Shown here piece by piece: positions 26,514 through 35,975 of a DNA stretch of 64,000 nucleotides. The notes below the pieces were generated by a model that saw only the letters and a list, made by a program, of their open reading frames with translations, searched no databases and was not told the origin of the DNA. The stretch's first letter is position 1. Each line of letters starts with the position of its first letter. The stretch spans positions 62,001 to 126,000 of the forward strand of contig JAFRBQ010000002.1 in the NCBI GenBank assembly GCA_017404785.1, read 5' to 3'. The translations under genes were made by a program, and so were the position numbers. This DNA comes from Erysipelotrichaceae bacterium (GTDB lineage Bacteria; Bacillota_I; Bacilli_A; Erysipelotrichales; Erysipelotrichaceae).

Positions 26514-26915
26514 ATGAGTATGACAGATCCTATTGCTGATATGCTTACTAGAATCAGAAACGGCTTAGCTGCCGAACATGAGACTGTAACGATCCCGTCA
26601 AGCAAGATGAAAGTTGAAATTGCCCGCATCCTGAAACAGGAAGGCTATATCAATGGCTATTCAGTTGAGGGCGAAACAGCTAAAGATAAGACGATCACCG
26701 TCGATCTGAAATATGGACCGGACAAGCAGAAAGTCATCACCGGTCTCAAGAGGATTTCCAAACCGGGTTTAAGAGTCTACGCCAAGGGCAATGCCGTGCC
26801 TAGAGTCTTGAACGGACTGGGAATCGCGATCATATCCACATCCAAGGGCCTCATGACTGACAGAGACGCCAGGAAACAGAACCTGGGCGGCGAAGTCGTG
26901 GCCTACGTGTGGTAA
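26514..26915 (+). CDS. rpsH: 30S ribosomal protein S8
   Basis: S8 is a primary 16S rRNA binder and, in E. coli, a repressor of the spc operon. The 133 residues begin [15 protein letters not shown] after a short lead and end [20 protein letters not shown], the conserved RNA-contact part. Confidence 0.98.
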   Translation: MSMTDPIADMLTRIRNGLAAEHETVTIPSSKMKVEIARILKQEGYINGYSVEGETAKDKTITVDLKYGPDKQKVITGLKRISKPGLRVYAKGNAVPRVLNGLGIAIISTSKGLMTDRDARKQNLGGEVVAYVW

Positions 26916-26931
26916 GAGTAAGGAGAAAATT

Positions 26932-27480
26932 ATGTCACGTATCGGTAATAAAACGATTACCATTCCTGCCGGATGCGAGATAAGCGTATCTGACAGTAAT
27001 GAGGTGACGGTAAAGGGTCCCAAGGGAACTTTATCACGTCAGTTTAGTCCGCTGATCACTGTAAAAGTGGACGGTGCTGAAGTTAACTGCACAAGAGCTA
27101 ACGAAGAAAAGCACACCAAACAGCTTCATGGCACGACCAGAGCCCTGATCCACAACATGATCGTGGGTACGACTGAGGGTTTCAAGAAGACACTTGAGAT
27201 CGTCGGTATCGGTTACAAGGCTGCCATGAACGGCAAGACCTTGAATCTTAACCTGGGTTATTCCCATGATATCAACATGGATATCGAAGAGGGTGTGACC
27301 GTTGAAGTTCCTAATCCGACGACGATCGTCGTATCAGGAATCGATAAGCAGAGAGTTGGCGAAATAGCTTCGCAGATCAGAGCCTTCCGTAAACCTGAAC
27401 CTTACAAAGGCAAGGGTATCAGATACCAGGGCGAAAAAGTCGCTCACAAGGAAGGTAAGACAGCTGTTTCAGGCTCATAG
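26932..27480 (+). CDS. rplF: 50S ribosomal protein L6
   Basis: L6 lies near the factor-binding site of the 50S subunit. The 182 residues carry two repeats of the L6 fold, starting SRIGNKTITIPAG. The C-terminal signature KPEPYKGKGIRYQGE is intact, followed by the usual basic tail. Confidence 0.98.
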   Translation: MSRIGNKTITIPAGCEISVSDSNEVTVKGPKGTLSRQFSPLITVKVDGAEVNCTRANEEKHTKQLHGTTRALIHNMIVGTTEGFKKTLEIVGIGYKAAMNGKTLNLNLGYSHDINMDIEEGVTVEVPNPTTIVVSGIDKQRVGEIASQIRAFRKPEPYKGKGIRYQGEKVAHKEGKTAVSGS

Positions 27481-27498
27481 TGGGAAAGGAGTAAAGAT

Positions 27499-27855
27499 AT
27501 GTATTCTATACAAGATAAGAACAAAGCTCGTCAGAGACGTCATGAACGTATCAGAAACAAAGTTATCGGTACTGCTGAATGCCCACGCCTGAACGTCTTC
27601 CGTTCAAATGCCAACATCCATGCGCAGATCATTGATGATGAAAAGGGTGCAACTTTAGTTTCTTGTTCATCAGTAGAATTGAAACTGGCTAACGGCGGTA
27701 ATGTGGAAGCTGCCAGAACAGTCGGTACAAAATTAGCCGAAAGAGCTAAGGAAAAAGGAATCGAAAACGTTTGCTTCGACCGTGGCGGTTATCTGTATCA
27801 CGGCAGAGTGCAGGCACTTGCTGAAGCTGCCAGAGAAGCTGGCCTTAAATTCTAG
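27499..27855 (+). CDS. rplR: 50S ribosomal protein L18
   Basis: L18 carries 5S rRNA into the 50S subunit with L5. The 118 residues show [32 protein letters not shown] and the closing [20 protein letters not shown] motif. It lies in the standard order between rplF and rpsE. Confidence 0.98.
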   Translation: MYSIQDKNKARQRRHERIRNKVIGTAECPRLNVFRSNANIHAQIIDDEKGATLVSCSSVELKLANGGNVEAARTVGTKLAERAKEKGIENVCFDRGGYLYHGRVQALAEAAREAGLKF

Positions 27856-27866
27856 GGGAGTTATTT

Positions 27867-28412
27867 ATGGAAAATACTAACAAAGATAACAGAAGAGACA
27901 ACAGAAAACCCAGAAGATTTGTCAAGGAAGTCAAGGAATTTGACGAGCGTGTAGTACAGATCAACCGTATATCAAAGACTGTCAAGGGTGGCCGTAAGAT
28001 GAGATTCGCAGCCATCGTAGTCGTCGGCGATAAGAAGGGCAGAGTAGGTTACGCTTTAGGCAAGGCCAATGAAGTTCCTGATGCCATCAGAAAGGCATCG
28101 GAAGCAGCAAAGAAGAACGTTAAGAGGATTTCACTTGTTGACGGTAACAGAACCATCCCGCATGCAACAGTAGGCAATTACGGTGCAGGCCAGGTCGTCC
28201 TGAGACCGGCAGCTCCAGGTACCGGTATCGTTGCCGGTGGTGTAGTTCGTGCCGTACTCGAACTCGCCGGTGCGACCGATGTCATTTCCAAATGTGTCGG
28301 TTCACGTACCCCGATCAACCAGGTCCATGCGACCATGAAGGCTCTCACCGAGCTCAAGACTGTCAATTCAGTTGCCAAATTACGTGGCCTGAAGGTCGAA
28401 GAAGTACGCTAG
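27867..28412 (+). CDS. rpsE: 30S ribosomal protein S5
   Basis: S5 acts in decoding accuracy and at the mRNA entry. The 181 residues have [20 protein letters not shown], the glycine-rich [18 protein letters not shown] loop and RAVLELAG. The first 25 residues are a charged extension rich in Asn, Arg and Asp. Only 10 bases separate its stop from rplO, where most bacteria carry rpmD (L30). Confidence 0.98.
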   Translation: MENTNKDNRRDNRKPRRFVKEVKEFDERVVQINRISKTVKGGRKMRFAAIVVVGDKKGRVGYALGKANEVPDAIRKASEAAKKNVKRISLVDGNRTIPHATVGNYGAGQVVLRPAAPGTGIVAGGVVRAVLELAGATDVISKCVGSRTPINQVHATMKALTELKTVNSVAKLRGLKVEEVR

Positions 28413-28422
28413 GAGGTGTGTT

Positions 28423-28863
28423 ATGAACTTAAATGAACTGAAATACAACGAAGGTGCAAGACACACCAGAAAAAGACTTGGCCGCGGCCAGGGCTCAGGC
28501 ACAGGCAAGACTGCCGGTAAAGGTCATAAAGGCCAGAACGCCAGATCAGGCGGCGGTGTTGCGATCGGTTTTGAAGGCGGCCAGACTCCGTTCTTCAAGT
28601 CCATGCCAAAGAGAGGTTTCACCAATTTCAACCGTGTTGAATATGCAGTCGTGAACCTCAGTGATCTGAACAGATTTGATGACGGAACTACTGTCACACC
28701 TGAATTACTCAAACAGGCCGGTATCGTCAAGAAACAGCTCGACGGTATCAAGGTCCTGGGTAACGGCAAGCTGGAGAAGAAGATCAATGTTACATGCAAC
28801 AGGATCTCCAAGTCGGCTCAGGCCGCAATTGAAAAGGCAGGCGGCAAAGTAGAGGTGATCTGA
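28423..28863 (+). CDS. rplO: 50S ribosomal protein L15
   Basis: L15 binds 23S rRNA late in 50S assembly. The 146 residues contain the glycine/arginine-rich N-terminal arm ([20 protein letters not shown]) and the [17 protein letters not shown] motif. It follows rpsE directly and its stop overlaps the secY start by one base. Confidence 0.98.
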   Translation: MNLNELKYNEGARHTRKRLGRGQGSGTGKTAGKGHKGQNARSGGGVAIGFEGGQTPFFKSMPKRGFTNFNRVEYAVVNLSDLNRFDDGTTVTPELLKQAGIVKKQLDGIKVLGNGKLEKKINVTCNRISKSAQAAIEKAGGKVEVI

Positions 28864-30149
28864 TGTTTAAGATATTCATTGATTTCTTAAAACATAAGGA
28901 TATCCGCAAAAAACTACTGTTCACATTATTTATCCTGTTTATTTTCCGTCTGGGTTCGTCTATTCCGGCTCCGGGCGTAAATACGACAGTCATCAAGCTG
29001 AGTGCCAACTCACTGCTCAGTATGATGTCGATCCTGGGTGGCGGATCCATCGAACAGATGTCGATCTTCTCCCTGGGTGTTGGTCCTTACATCACTGCCA
29101 GCATCATCATCGAACTGCTGGCCATGGATATCATTCCGGCATTGGCTGAAATGGCCAAATCCGGCAAGAAGGGCCGTCAGCAGATGGATCGCATCACCAG
29201 ATATCTGGGCGTGGTCATGGCACTAGTCCAGGGTTACTTCATCGTGCAGTATCTGGACAAGGCTTATGCAGGCTACGGATTCATCGACAATCCGGGATTT
29301 ACATCCTATCTGTACATCGCCGTGATCTTCACTGCCGGTACGATGTTCGTACTGTGGCTGGCTGACCAGATCACTGCCAAAGGTATCGGCAACGGTACAT
29401 CCATGATCATCTTTGCCGGTATCGTCGCAGATATGCCTACGACATTCAGACTGGTATATGAAACATTCCTGGGAGAAAGTGCAACTTCGACACTGGGCAT
29501 GGGCGGATTCATCGCGTACTGCGTGATGTATATCGCGATCATCGTCTTGGTCGTCCTGATGCAGATGGCTGAAAGAAGGATCCCGATCCAGCAGTCATCA
29601 TCAAGAGCTCTCAACAAGACCAAAGGCGATCTCAACCACCTGCCGTTAAAGATCAACTCGGCATCGGTCATCCCTGTCATCTTTGCCTCGGCACTGATTC
29701 AGGGTCCGCAGATCATCGCTTCCTGGGTCAACCAGGACGCCTATCAGTGGCTGGTCAAGATCTGTGATTTCACAAGTCCTTGGTTCCTGTGTTTCTATGC
29801 TGTACTGATCATCCTGTTCACGTTCTTCTATACAAACCTGACCATCGACCCGCAGAAGATGGCTGATGATCTGGCGAAGAACGGACAGTATATACCGGGC
29901 GTCAGACCGGGCACAGAGACGAAGAACTATGTCTCCAAGGTCCTCAACAGGATCACGTGCCTGGGTGCTCTCTTGCTTACATTCATCGCTATCCTGCCGT
30001 ATGTGACATCGGCTCTGACCGGTTTACCGCAGCGTGCGGCGATCGGCGGAACGGGTATCATCATCGTCGTCGGTGTAGCTATGGATACGATCAAACAGAT
30101 GAAGTCGCAGATGACTTCAAAACAGTACAAGAGTTTTGTAGGAAAGTAG
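28863..30149 (+). CDS. secY: Protein translocase subunit SecY
   Basis: SecY forms the protein-conducting channel in the cytoplasmic membrane with SecE and SecG. The 428-residue protein has ten membrane helices. The first is FTLFILFIFRLGSSIPAPGV, followed by the plug region. The cytoplasmic loop AERRIPIQQSSSRA and the late loop NGQYIPGVRPGTET are family signatures. It is translationally coupled to rplO (TGATG). Confidence 0.98.
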   Translation: MFKIFIDFLKHKDIRKKLLFTLFILFIFRLGSSIPAPGVNTTVIKLSANSLLSMMSILGGGSIEQMSIFSLGVGPYITASIIIELLAMDIIPALAEMAKSGKKGRQQMDRITRYLGVVMALVQGYFIVQYLDKAYAGYGFIDNPGFTSYLYIAVIFTAGTMFVLWLADQITAKGIGNGTSMIIFAGIVADMPTTFRLVYETFLGESATSTLGMGGFIAYCVMYIAIIVLVVLMQMAERRIPIQQSSSRALNKTKGDLNHLPLKINSASVIPVIFASALIQGPQIIASWVNQDAYQWLVKICDFTSPWFLCFYAVLIILFTFFYTNLTIDPQKMADDLAKNGQYIPGVRPGTETKNYVSKVLNRITCLGALLLTFIAILPYVTSALTGLPQRAAIGGTGIIIVVGVAMDTIKQMKSQMTSKQYKSFVGK

Positions 30150-30157
30150 AGGTATAA

Positions 30158-30808
30158 ATGAATCTTCTAATAATCGGTGCTCCGGGTGCCGGAAAAGGCA
30201 CCATGTCTGAACTCATCCTCAAGAATTATCATCTCGTTCACGTTTCGACCGGTGACATGCTTCGTGAAGCCGTAAGAAACTCCACTCCGGTAGGTCTTAA
30301 AGCTCAGGAGTACATGAACAGGGGCGAACTGGTTCCGGAAGAGATCATTCATGATATCATCGCTGACCGTTTCTCACACAGCGATATCGATGCCGGATTC
30401 CTGTTCGACGGTTATCCCCGTACCAGGAACCAGGCTGAAGATCTTGACAGTATCCTGAAGGATATGGGCAAGAAGATCGACTGTGTGATCAACCTCAACA
30501 TCGATGATGAAGAACTGATTAAGCGTATAACCGGCAGAAGATTATGCCCGGCCTGCGGTGAGATCTACAACGTCTATTCCAATCCTCCTAAAGAGGAAGG
30601 AAAATGCGATAAGTGCGGTGCAGAGCTCATTCAGCGAAAAGACGATAACCTGGACAGTCTGAAAGTAAGACTGTCTGAGTATCACAAGAATACTCAGCCG
30701 GTAATTGAGTATTACGAGGCAATGGACCTCGTCAGACACGTCGAGGCTTCCGGAGGAATCGAGGAAGTCTATGGACGTATCAATTCCATTTTGGAAGGGT
30801 TGTGCTGA
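30158..30808 (+). CDS. adk: Adenylate kinase, zinc-lid type
   Basis: Adk interconverts AMP, ADP and ATP. The 216-residue enzyme has the P-loop GAPGAGKGT, the AMP-site motif DGYPRTRNQAEDL and ITGRRLCPACG at the start of the lid. Four cysteines (CPAC, CDKC) in the lid form a structural zinc site, as in many Gram-positive forms. The stop overlaps the map ATG by one base. Confidence 0.98.
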   Translation: MNLLIIGAPGAGKGTMSELILKNYHLVHVSTGDMLREAVRNSTPVGLKAQEYMNRGELVPEEIIHDIIADRFSHSDIDAGFLFDGYPRTRNQAEDLDSILKDMGKKIDCVINLNIDDEELIKRITGRRLCPACGEIYNVYSNPPKEEGKCDKCGAELIQRKDDNLDSLKVRLSEYHKNTQPVIEYYEAMDLVRHVEASGGIEEVYGRINSILEGLC

Positions 30809-31557
30809 TGATTTCAATCAAATCACCTCGGGAGATCGAACTGATGGACATCGCCGGCAGCATCGTTGCCAGAGTCCACAGGAAGATGAAAGAGGTAATC
30901 AAGCCCGGAATATCAACGCTTGAGATCAATCGGATCGCCGAAGAGGTGATCAGAGAGAACGGTGCAACACCATCATTCAAGAATTATCAGGGATTTCCGT
31001 GTGCCGTCTGCACGTCGATCAACGACATGCTGGTGCACGGGATCCCCGATCACACGATTTTGAAGGACGGTGATATCATCACTGTCGATGTCGGAGCCTG
31101 CTATAAAGGCTATCACGGTGATTCAGGCTGGACATATGCCGTCGGCAATGTCGCACCTGAAGTACTGAAGCTGATGGAAGTGACTGAACAGTCACTGTAT
31201 ATCGGTTTAGAGCAGGTCAAACCCGGCAATCATGTGGGAGACATATCGAATGCGATCCAGACCTATGTCGAATCCTTCGGTTATTCGCTTCCGGCAGATT
31301 ATACGGGACACGGAATCGGCAGAAGCGTACATGAGGATCCTTATGTGCCTAATGTCGGCAAGCCGGGAACGATGGAACTGCTCAAGAAGGGCATGTGCAT
31401 CGCGGTGGAGCCGATGGTATTCATGGGATCGGCAAGATGTTACACCTTGCCGGATGGCTGGGGTGTAAAGAGCTATGACCATTCATGGGCAGCTCACTAC
31501 GAACACACCGTAGCCATTACTGATGATGGTTACAAGATTTTGACAAAGGAGGATTAG
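30808..31557 (+). CDS. map: Methionine aminopeptidase type I
   Basis: Map removes the initiator methionine from new proteins. I choose the ATG at 30808, coupled to the adk stop, over an in-frame GTG at 30802. The 249 residues carry all five metal ligands: [16 protein letters not shown] (two Asp), [16 protein letters not shown] (His), AVEPMVF (Glu) and the final Glu in YEHTVAI. It sits in the usual adk-map-infA order. Confidence 0.97.
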   Translation: MISIKSPREIELMDIAGSIVARVHRKMKEVIKPGISTLEINRIAEEVIRENGATPSFKNYQGFPCAVCTSINDMLVHGIPDHTILKDGDIITVDVGACYKGYHGDSGWTYAVGNVAPEVLKLMEVTEQSLYIGLEQVKPGNHVGDISNAIQTYVESFGYSLPADYTGHGIGRSVHEDPYVPNVGKPGTMELLKKGMCIAVEPMVFMGSARCYTLPDGWGVKSYDHSWAAHYEHTVAITDDGYKILTKED

Positions 31558-31561
31558 TTAT

Positions 31562-31780
31562 TTGGCAAAACAGGACGTCATTGAAATCGAAGGTCTGGTA
31601 GTCGATACCTTACCGAATGCACAATTCAAGGTGAAACTTGAGAACGGTCACGAGATCCTGGCTCACGTTTCTGGTAAAATCCGTATGCATTACATCCGCA
31701 TTTTACCGGGTGATAGAGTGACAGTTGAGATTTCACCTTATGATCTAACACGTGGGCGAATAACATTTAGACACAAGTAG
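31562..31780 (+). CDS. infA: Translation initiation factor IF-1, TTG start
   Basis: IF-1 binds the 30S A site during initiation. The 72-residue OB-fold protein reads [18 protein letters not shown] after the start and ends RGRITFRHK, both invariant-like. The start codon is TTG at 31562, fixed by an AAGGAGG site about nine bases upstream and by the family N-terminus. A weak start codon in IF-1 could allow feedback on initiation quality, but that is speculation. Confidence 0.97.
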   Translation: MAKQDVIEIEGLVVDTLPNAQFKVKLENGHEILAHVSGKIRMHYIRILPGDRVTVEISPYDLTRGRITFRHK

Positions 31781-31795
31781 TCTGGGAGGGAAAAC

Positions 31796-31909
31796 ATGAA
31801 AGTAAGACCATCTGTAAAACCAATGTGCGATAAATGTCGTGTAATCAAACGTAAAGGTCGCGTCATGGTTATCTGTGAAAACCCTAAGCACAAACAGAGA
31901 CAAGGATAA
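31796..31909 (+). CDS. rpmJ: 50S ribosomal protein L36, zinc-binding type
   Basis: This 37-residue gene reads [19 protein letters not shown] at its start and has the Cys-Cys-Cys-His zinc ligands (C11, C14, C27, H32), closing with KHKQRQG. A GGGAGGG site precedes the ATG at 31796. It is in the conserved infA-rpmJ-rpsM order. Confidence 0.97.
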   Translation: MKVRPSVKPMCDKCRVIKRKGRVMVICENPKHKQRQG

Positions 31910-31927
31910 TAAGGGAGGAAAGAATTA

Positions 31928-32293
31928 ATGGCTCGTATTGCTGGAGTTGACATTCCAAATAATAAACGTGTAGTTGTTGCACTTACTTACATCTACGGCG
32001 TAGGTCTGACGACTGCGAAGAAAGTCCTTGCTGAATGTGGTATCAGCGAAGACATCCGTGTTAAAGACCTGACTGATGAGCAGGAAAATGCCATCCGTAA
32101 GGCTCTTGATTCATACAAGCTCGAAGGCGATCTGAGAAGAGAGACTCAGCTGAACATCAAGCGTCTGATGGAAGTCGCATGCTACCGCGGCATCAGACAC
32201 AGAAAAGGCTTACCGGTAAGAGGTCAGAGGACCAAGACCAATGCCAGAACGCGCAAGGGTCCGAGAAGAACCGTAGCCAACAAGAAGAAGTAA
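31928..32293 (+). CDS. rpsM: 30S ribosomal protein S13
   Basis: S13 lies in the 30S head, contacts P-site tRNA and bridges to L5. The 121 residues start [18 protein letters not shown]. The [20 protein letters not shown] and [13 protein letters not shown] segments are the conserved basic tail. Confidence 0.98.
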   Translation: MARIAGVDIPNNKRVVVALTYIYGVGLTTAKKVLAECGISEDIRVKDLTDEQENAIRKALDSYKLEGDLRRETQLNIKRLMEVACYRGIRHRKGLPVRGQRTKTNARTRKGPRRTVANKKK

Positions 32294-32305
32294 GGAGGAT
32301 AAACA

Positions 32306-32701
32306 ATGGCACAGAAAGCAAAAACTACGTCACGCAAGAGACGTGTCAAGAAGAATATTGCCAGTGGCGTTGCATATGTCCACTCAACATTCAATAACAC
32401 GATCGTTACGATCACTGATGAAGCAGGTAACGTCATCGCCTGGTCTTCTGCCGGTGCATTAGGATATAAAGGTTCACGTAAGTCTACACCTTATGCTGCA
32501 CAGCTGGTTTCTGAAGCAGCAGGCAAGACTGCCATGGATCACGGCATGAAGAAGGTCGAAGTAAACGTCAAGGGACCTGGACCGGGCAGAGAAGCTGCCA
32601 TCAGAGCCCTGGCTACAGCAGGCCTTGAGATCACAGCCATCAACGACGTAACACCTATTCCGCATAACGGCTGCCGTCCACCGAAGAAACCTAGAGGATA
32701 A
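32306..32701 (+). CDS. rpsK: 30S ribosomal protein S11
   Basis: S11 supports the platform of the 30S subunit near the mRNA exit. The 131 residues contain [30 protein letters not shown] and the closing [23 protein letters not shown] precedes the ATG, and rpoA follows after 11 bases. Confidence 0.98.
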   Translation: MAQKAKTTSRKRRVKKNIASGVAYVHSTFNNTIVTITDEAGNVIAWSSAGALGYKGSRKSTPYAAQLVSEAAGKTAMDHGMKKVEVNVKGPGPGREAAIRALATAGLEITAINDVTPIPHNGCRPPKKPRG

Positions 32702-32712
32702 GGAGGATACAT

Positions 32713-33672
32713 ATGAACAAATTTGAACGTCCTAAATTTAAAGTAAGTGAATATGTAGAATCAGATAACTACGGCAAATTTGTTATCTCTCCTCTGGAGC
32801 GCGGCTTCGGCACAACGTTAGGCAACGCTTTAAGAAGAACCATGCTGTCATCACTTCCGGGTGCGGCAGTATATTCGATAAAGATCGACGGAGTCTTCCA
32901 TGAATTCTCTTCGATCAAAGGCGTCAAAGAAGATACGACTCTGATCGTACTCAACATCAAATCACTGATCCTCGAGATCGCTGATGATGATGTCTATACG
33001 CTCAGGATCGCCGCCAAGGGACCTTGCACGGTCAAAGCAGAAGACATCGTCCTGCCGGCCGGCGTCGAGATCCTCAATCCTGAACTTGAGATCGCTCACC
33101 TCGACAAGGGTGGCGAACTGAATATGGAACTGCTGGCAAGAAAAGGCAGAGGCTATGTCTCCGCTGATGAAAACAAAGTTCTCTATCAGGGTTCATCACA
33201 GGGCATCGGTACCATCTATACGGATGCCATCTATACACCGGTCGTTAAAGCAAACTATGAAGTCGAACCGACCCGTGTCGGCCAGTCAGCCAAATATGAC
33301 GAACTGACAATGGAAGTCTGGACCGACGGTTCCATCGACCCGAAAGAGTCTCTTGCTTTAGCTGCCAAGATCCTGGTATCGCACTTCGATATGCTGACAG
33401 AGATCGACAGTGAAGTATCCGAAATGGAATCACTGATGAAAGATTCTGTCAATGAAGGAAATGCCAAGAAGGTCAATATGTCTATTGACGACCTCGATCT
33501 GACCGTCAGATCATACAACTGCTTAAAGAGAGCCGGTATCTCGACAGTTGAAGAACTGACACAGAAGACGGAAGAAGAAATGAGCAGAGTAAGGAACCTC
33601 GGCAAGAAGTCTCTGAAGGAAGTCAAAGAGAAACTGCAGGCTCTGAACTTATCGTTCAAACACAATGACTAA
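32713..33672 (+). CDS. rpoA: RNA polymerase alpha subunit
   Basis: RpoA dimerises to start RNA polymerase assembly, and its C-terminal domain contacts UP elements and activators. The 319-residue protein has the N-terminal dimer domain (SPLERGFGTTLGNALRRTML) and, after an acidic linker near residues 235-250, the C-terminal domain (LTVRSYNCLKRAGISTVEEL, RNLGKKSLKEVKEKL). The length is normal. Confidence 0.98.
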   Translation: MNKFERPKFKVSEYVESDNYGKFVISPLERGFGTTLGNALRRTMLSSLPGAAVYSIKIDGVFHEFSSIKGVKEDTTLIVLNIKSLILEIADDDVYTLRIAAKGPCTVKAEDIVLPAGVEILNPELEIAHLDKGGELNMELLARKGRGYVSADENKVLYQGSSQGIGTIYTDAIYTPVVKANYEVEPTRVGQSAKYDELTMEVWTDGSIDPKESLALAAKILVSHFDMLTEIDSEVSEMESLMKDSVNEGNAKKVNMSIDDLDLTVRSYNCLKRAGISTVEELTQKTEEEMSRVRNLGKKSLKEVKEKLQALNLSFKHND

Positions 33673-33686
33673 GGGGGAAATGAAAC

Positions 33687-34043
33687 ATGTGGAATCGTAG
33701 ATTAGGCCGTACAGCTGACCATAGAGTAGCCCTGCTTAAGAACATGGCGACCGATCTTATCCTCAAAGGCAAGATCGAAACAACCGAGATGAAAGCCAAG
33801 GAACTGAGAAGTGTTGTCGATCATCTGATCACCACTGCCAAGAAAGGCGATCTCGCTGCCAGAAGAAATGCTGCTGCATACTTAAGAAACGTTACTACCA
33901 AGGATGGCAAAACAGCTGTTCAGGTATTATTTGATGAAGTTGCCCCGAAATACAAAGACAGAAACGGCGGTTATACAAGAGTTACCAAGACTGGTTTCAG
34001 ACGCGGTGACGCTGCCCCGATGGCAACGATCGAATTAGTATAA
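33687..34043 (+). CDS. rplQ: 50S ribosomal protein L17
   Basis: L17 binds 23S rRNA near the tunnel exit. The 118 residues have [20 protein letters not shown], the [13 protein letters not shown] helix and [20 protein letters not shown]. It is the last gene of the operon, with a terminator eight bases after its stop. Confidence 0.98.
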   Translation: MWNRRLGRTADHRVALLKNMATDLILKGKIETTEMKAKELRSVVDHLITTAKKGDLAARRNAAAYLRNVTTKDGKTAVQVLFDEVAPKYKDRNGGYTRVTKTGFRRGDAAPMATIELV

Positions 34044-34050
34044 TTACACA

Positions 34051-34073
34051 AAAGCTCCTTAATGGAGCTTTTT
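34051..34073 (+). terminator. Terminator of the ribosomal operon
   Basis: AAAGCTCC and GGAGCTTT form an eight-base stem around a TTAAT loop, ending in a short T run. It closes the transcript that begins near 19777. Confidence 0.9.
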
Positions 34074-34092
34074 GAATGGTTAAATTAAAAAT

Positions 34093-34123
34093 ACTGCATA
34101 TAATATGTTATAATATATGCAGT
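34093..34123 (+). promoter_or_regulatory. Perfect inverted repeat over the -10 box of the Fic gene
   Basis: ACTGCATATA (34093-34102) and TATATGCAGT (34114-34123) are exact reverse complements 11 bases apart. The spacer and right arm contain the extended -10 TGTTATAAT (34106-34114). A start site near 34121 leaves only the last bases of the repeat in the RNA, so the repeat should act as a DNA operator, not an RNA hairpin. Confidence 0.75.
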
Positions 34124-34131
34124 AAAAAGAA

Positions 34132-35184
34132 ATGAGTATGCACAAATACGATTATGAGTTTTTAAAGGATTTTAAGATCACCAGCAAACTGATTGGTTTA
34201 AGCAATGTTATTGCTGAGAGTAATTATAAAGTAAACGTTCAGGAAAAAGAAAACCCTGCTGTCTTTATAAAATTACATAAAAAGGCAATTATTGATTCTG
34301 TCATTTCATCCAGCAGGATCGAAGGAGTCGAGACCAGTGAAAACAGAAGAAAAGAACTGCTGGAGAATAACGATAAGCCGTTGAATCATAATGAAGAAGA
34401 AATAAGCGGTTATAGAGACGCGCTCGTTTTTATCAGTGACCATTTTCAGGAAATGGAGATCAGTGAAGACACGATAAAATATCTGCATTCTATGCTGATG
34501 TATTATTCATCAAAAAACAAAGGACAGTATAAGAGCATCGATAACGAGATCACTGCCAGATATGCAGACGGAAATAGTGAAGTGATCTTTAAACCGGTAA
34601 AGAGTAAAGAAACCGGCAAACATATGAAACAGCTCATCGATGCTTATAACAGAGCAAAAAGCGACATTGATATAAATCAGCTGCTGTTGATCCCTTGTTT
34701 TATTGTTGATTTTTTGGCTATTCATCCTTTTGCTGATGGAAATGGCAGAATCTCGAGATTACTTACATTGCTGCTTATGTACAAAGAAGGATACCAGGTA
34801 GGAAAGTATATTTCCTACGAAAAGATGATCGAACAGTATAAATGGAATTACTATCAGGAATTAAACCTTTCGCAGACAGGATGGCACGATAATGAAAATG
34901 ATTATTCTCCTTTTATCGTTTTTCACTTTCAGATGTTGTATCGCTGCTATAAAGAAATCTCAGAAAGATTTATCAGTGAAAAAAACGGTCAGATATTATC
35001 GAAGAAAGATAGGATCGAAAATACTGTAATGAAATCAATTGTGCCGATATCAAAAGCCGAAATAGCAGATGCATTACCTGATGTTGCTATAACAACGATT
35101 GAAATTGTATTGGGTGATTTAATAAAAAAGGGCAAGATCAGTAAGATCGGCACATACAAAAACGCAAGATATATAAAGAATTAA
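34132..35184 (+). CDS. Fic-domain protein (predicted AMP/NMP transferase) with C-terminal winged helix
   Basis: Fic proteins transfer AMP or a related group to hydroxyl side chains of targets. The 350-residue protein has the inhibitory-helix motif SSRIEG near residue 61 ([S/T]xxxE[G/N]), so it is the type that blocks itself with an N-terminal helix. The catalytic loop is complete: HPFADGNGRISR (about residue 200). A C-terminal winged-helix-like region (ISKAEIADALPDVAITTIEI) may bind DNA. No Shine-Dalgarno sequence is seen. The gene stands alone behind an inverted repeat, so it may control itself. The target is unknown. Confidence 0.93.
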   Translation: MSMHKYDYEFLKDFKITSKLIGLSNVIAESNYKVNVQEKENPAVFIKLHKKAIIDSVISSSRIEGVETSENRRKELLENNDKPLNHNEEEISGYRDALVFISDHFQEMEISEDTIKYLHSMLMYYSSKNKGQYKSIDNEITARYADGNSEVIFKPVKSKETGKHMKQLIDAYNRAKSDIDINQLLLIPCFIVDFLAIHPFADGNGRISRLLTLLLMYKEGYQVGKYISYEKMIEQYKWNYYQELNLSQTGWHDNENDYSPFIVFHFQMLYRCYKEISERFISEKNGQILSKKDRIENTVMKSIVPISKAEIADALPDVAITTIEIVLGDLIKKGKISKIGTYKNARYIKN

Positions 35185-35312
35185 ATAAATCAATGGAGAG
35201 TATTCCTGAATTAAATGATTACTGTAAAAAAGTATTAGAAACAAACACAACTAATTAATTGCTGGAGATAAAAAAATTCATATTAATGAAATAAATCTGA
35301 GAAACTTGGCAA
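35185..35312. other. AT-rich spacer, possibly a decayed gene end
   Basis: A 21-codon frame (35193-35258, starting MESIPELNDYCKK) is followed in another frame by a stretch reading AGDKKIHINEINLRNL. This could be the remnant of a short gene with a frameshift, or chance. No promoter or terminator is clear. Confidence 0.25.
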
Positions 35313-35975
35313 ATGAAAGATAAAACTGAAAGCAGAGCATATAACGAAATATATATTGAAGATTCCATGAGAAATCTTGGTACTGCTTTTGATTTTGCGA
35401 AAAACAGTTATGGTATTGAAATGGATGATTTTTATCTGCTTTTTATTCATTCAGGAATCGCCAGACAATTCGGCAGTGGAAATGTTAAATACGTGACGGG
35501 AATGTCAGGAATAGAACTGGTGCTTGAAGTTCTGAAAGATCATGAGGAAGTACGATACAGTAATGACTATATCAAATATGATTATTCGTGTGAATTCTGG
35601 TGTGGATGGATCCTGGCTTATTTTCAGTGGTATTATGCGATCGGCTTTAGGGAACTGCGATATTATCTGAAAATGAGCGATCTGGAAGGATTATACACGA
35701 TACTTCATGAAGTATCGGAAACCAAGGCTGTTGAAGTGATAAGCAATCATATCAGAAACAAGAATCTGAAGACGAAGCTGCAGAGTTATCGTCAGGCGGC
35801 CGGTCTTTCACAGAATGAACTGGCAGAAGGATCGGGTGTATCTTTACGCATGGTCCAGCAGTATGAACAGCGTCAGAAAGATATAAACAAGGCCAGTGCA
35901 ATAAGTCTGTATGCACTGGCCAGAGTCTTGAACCGTGATCTTGAAGAACTGCTAGAGTGGGATTTTGAGATGTGA
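35313..35975 (+). CDS. HTH (XRE-family) protein with an uncharacterised N-terminal domain
   Basis: The 220-residue protein has two parts. Residues 1-140 form a domain with the string ARQFGSGNVKYVTGMSGIEL and a run of aromatic residues (CEFWCGWILAYFQWYYAIGF). I recall similar sequences in gut Firmicutes HTH proteins but know no function. Residues 150-215 are a classic XRE helix-turn-helix (LKTKLQSYRQAAGLSQNELA, VSLRMVQQYEQRQKDIN). No Shine-Dalgarno sequence precedes the ATG. It could be an antitoxin-like or house regulator. Its stop codon directly abuts the stop of the opposite gene. Confidence 0.75.
   Translation: MKDKTESRAYNEIYIEDSMRNLGTAFDFAKNSYGIEMDDFYLLFIHSGIARQFGSGNVKYVTGMSGIELVLEVLKDHEEVRYSNDYIKYDYSCEFWCGWILAYFQWYYAIGFRELRYYLKMSDLEGLYTILHEVSETKAVEVISNHIRNKNLKTKLQSYRQAAGLSQNELAEGSGVSLRMVQQYEQRQKDINKASAISLYALARVLNRDLEELLEWDFEM

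Noticed and set aside
28412..28423. Hidden L30 gene in another frame
   Set aside because: Only 10 bases lie between rpsE and rplO, and overlapping frames show no L30-like sequence.
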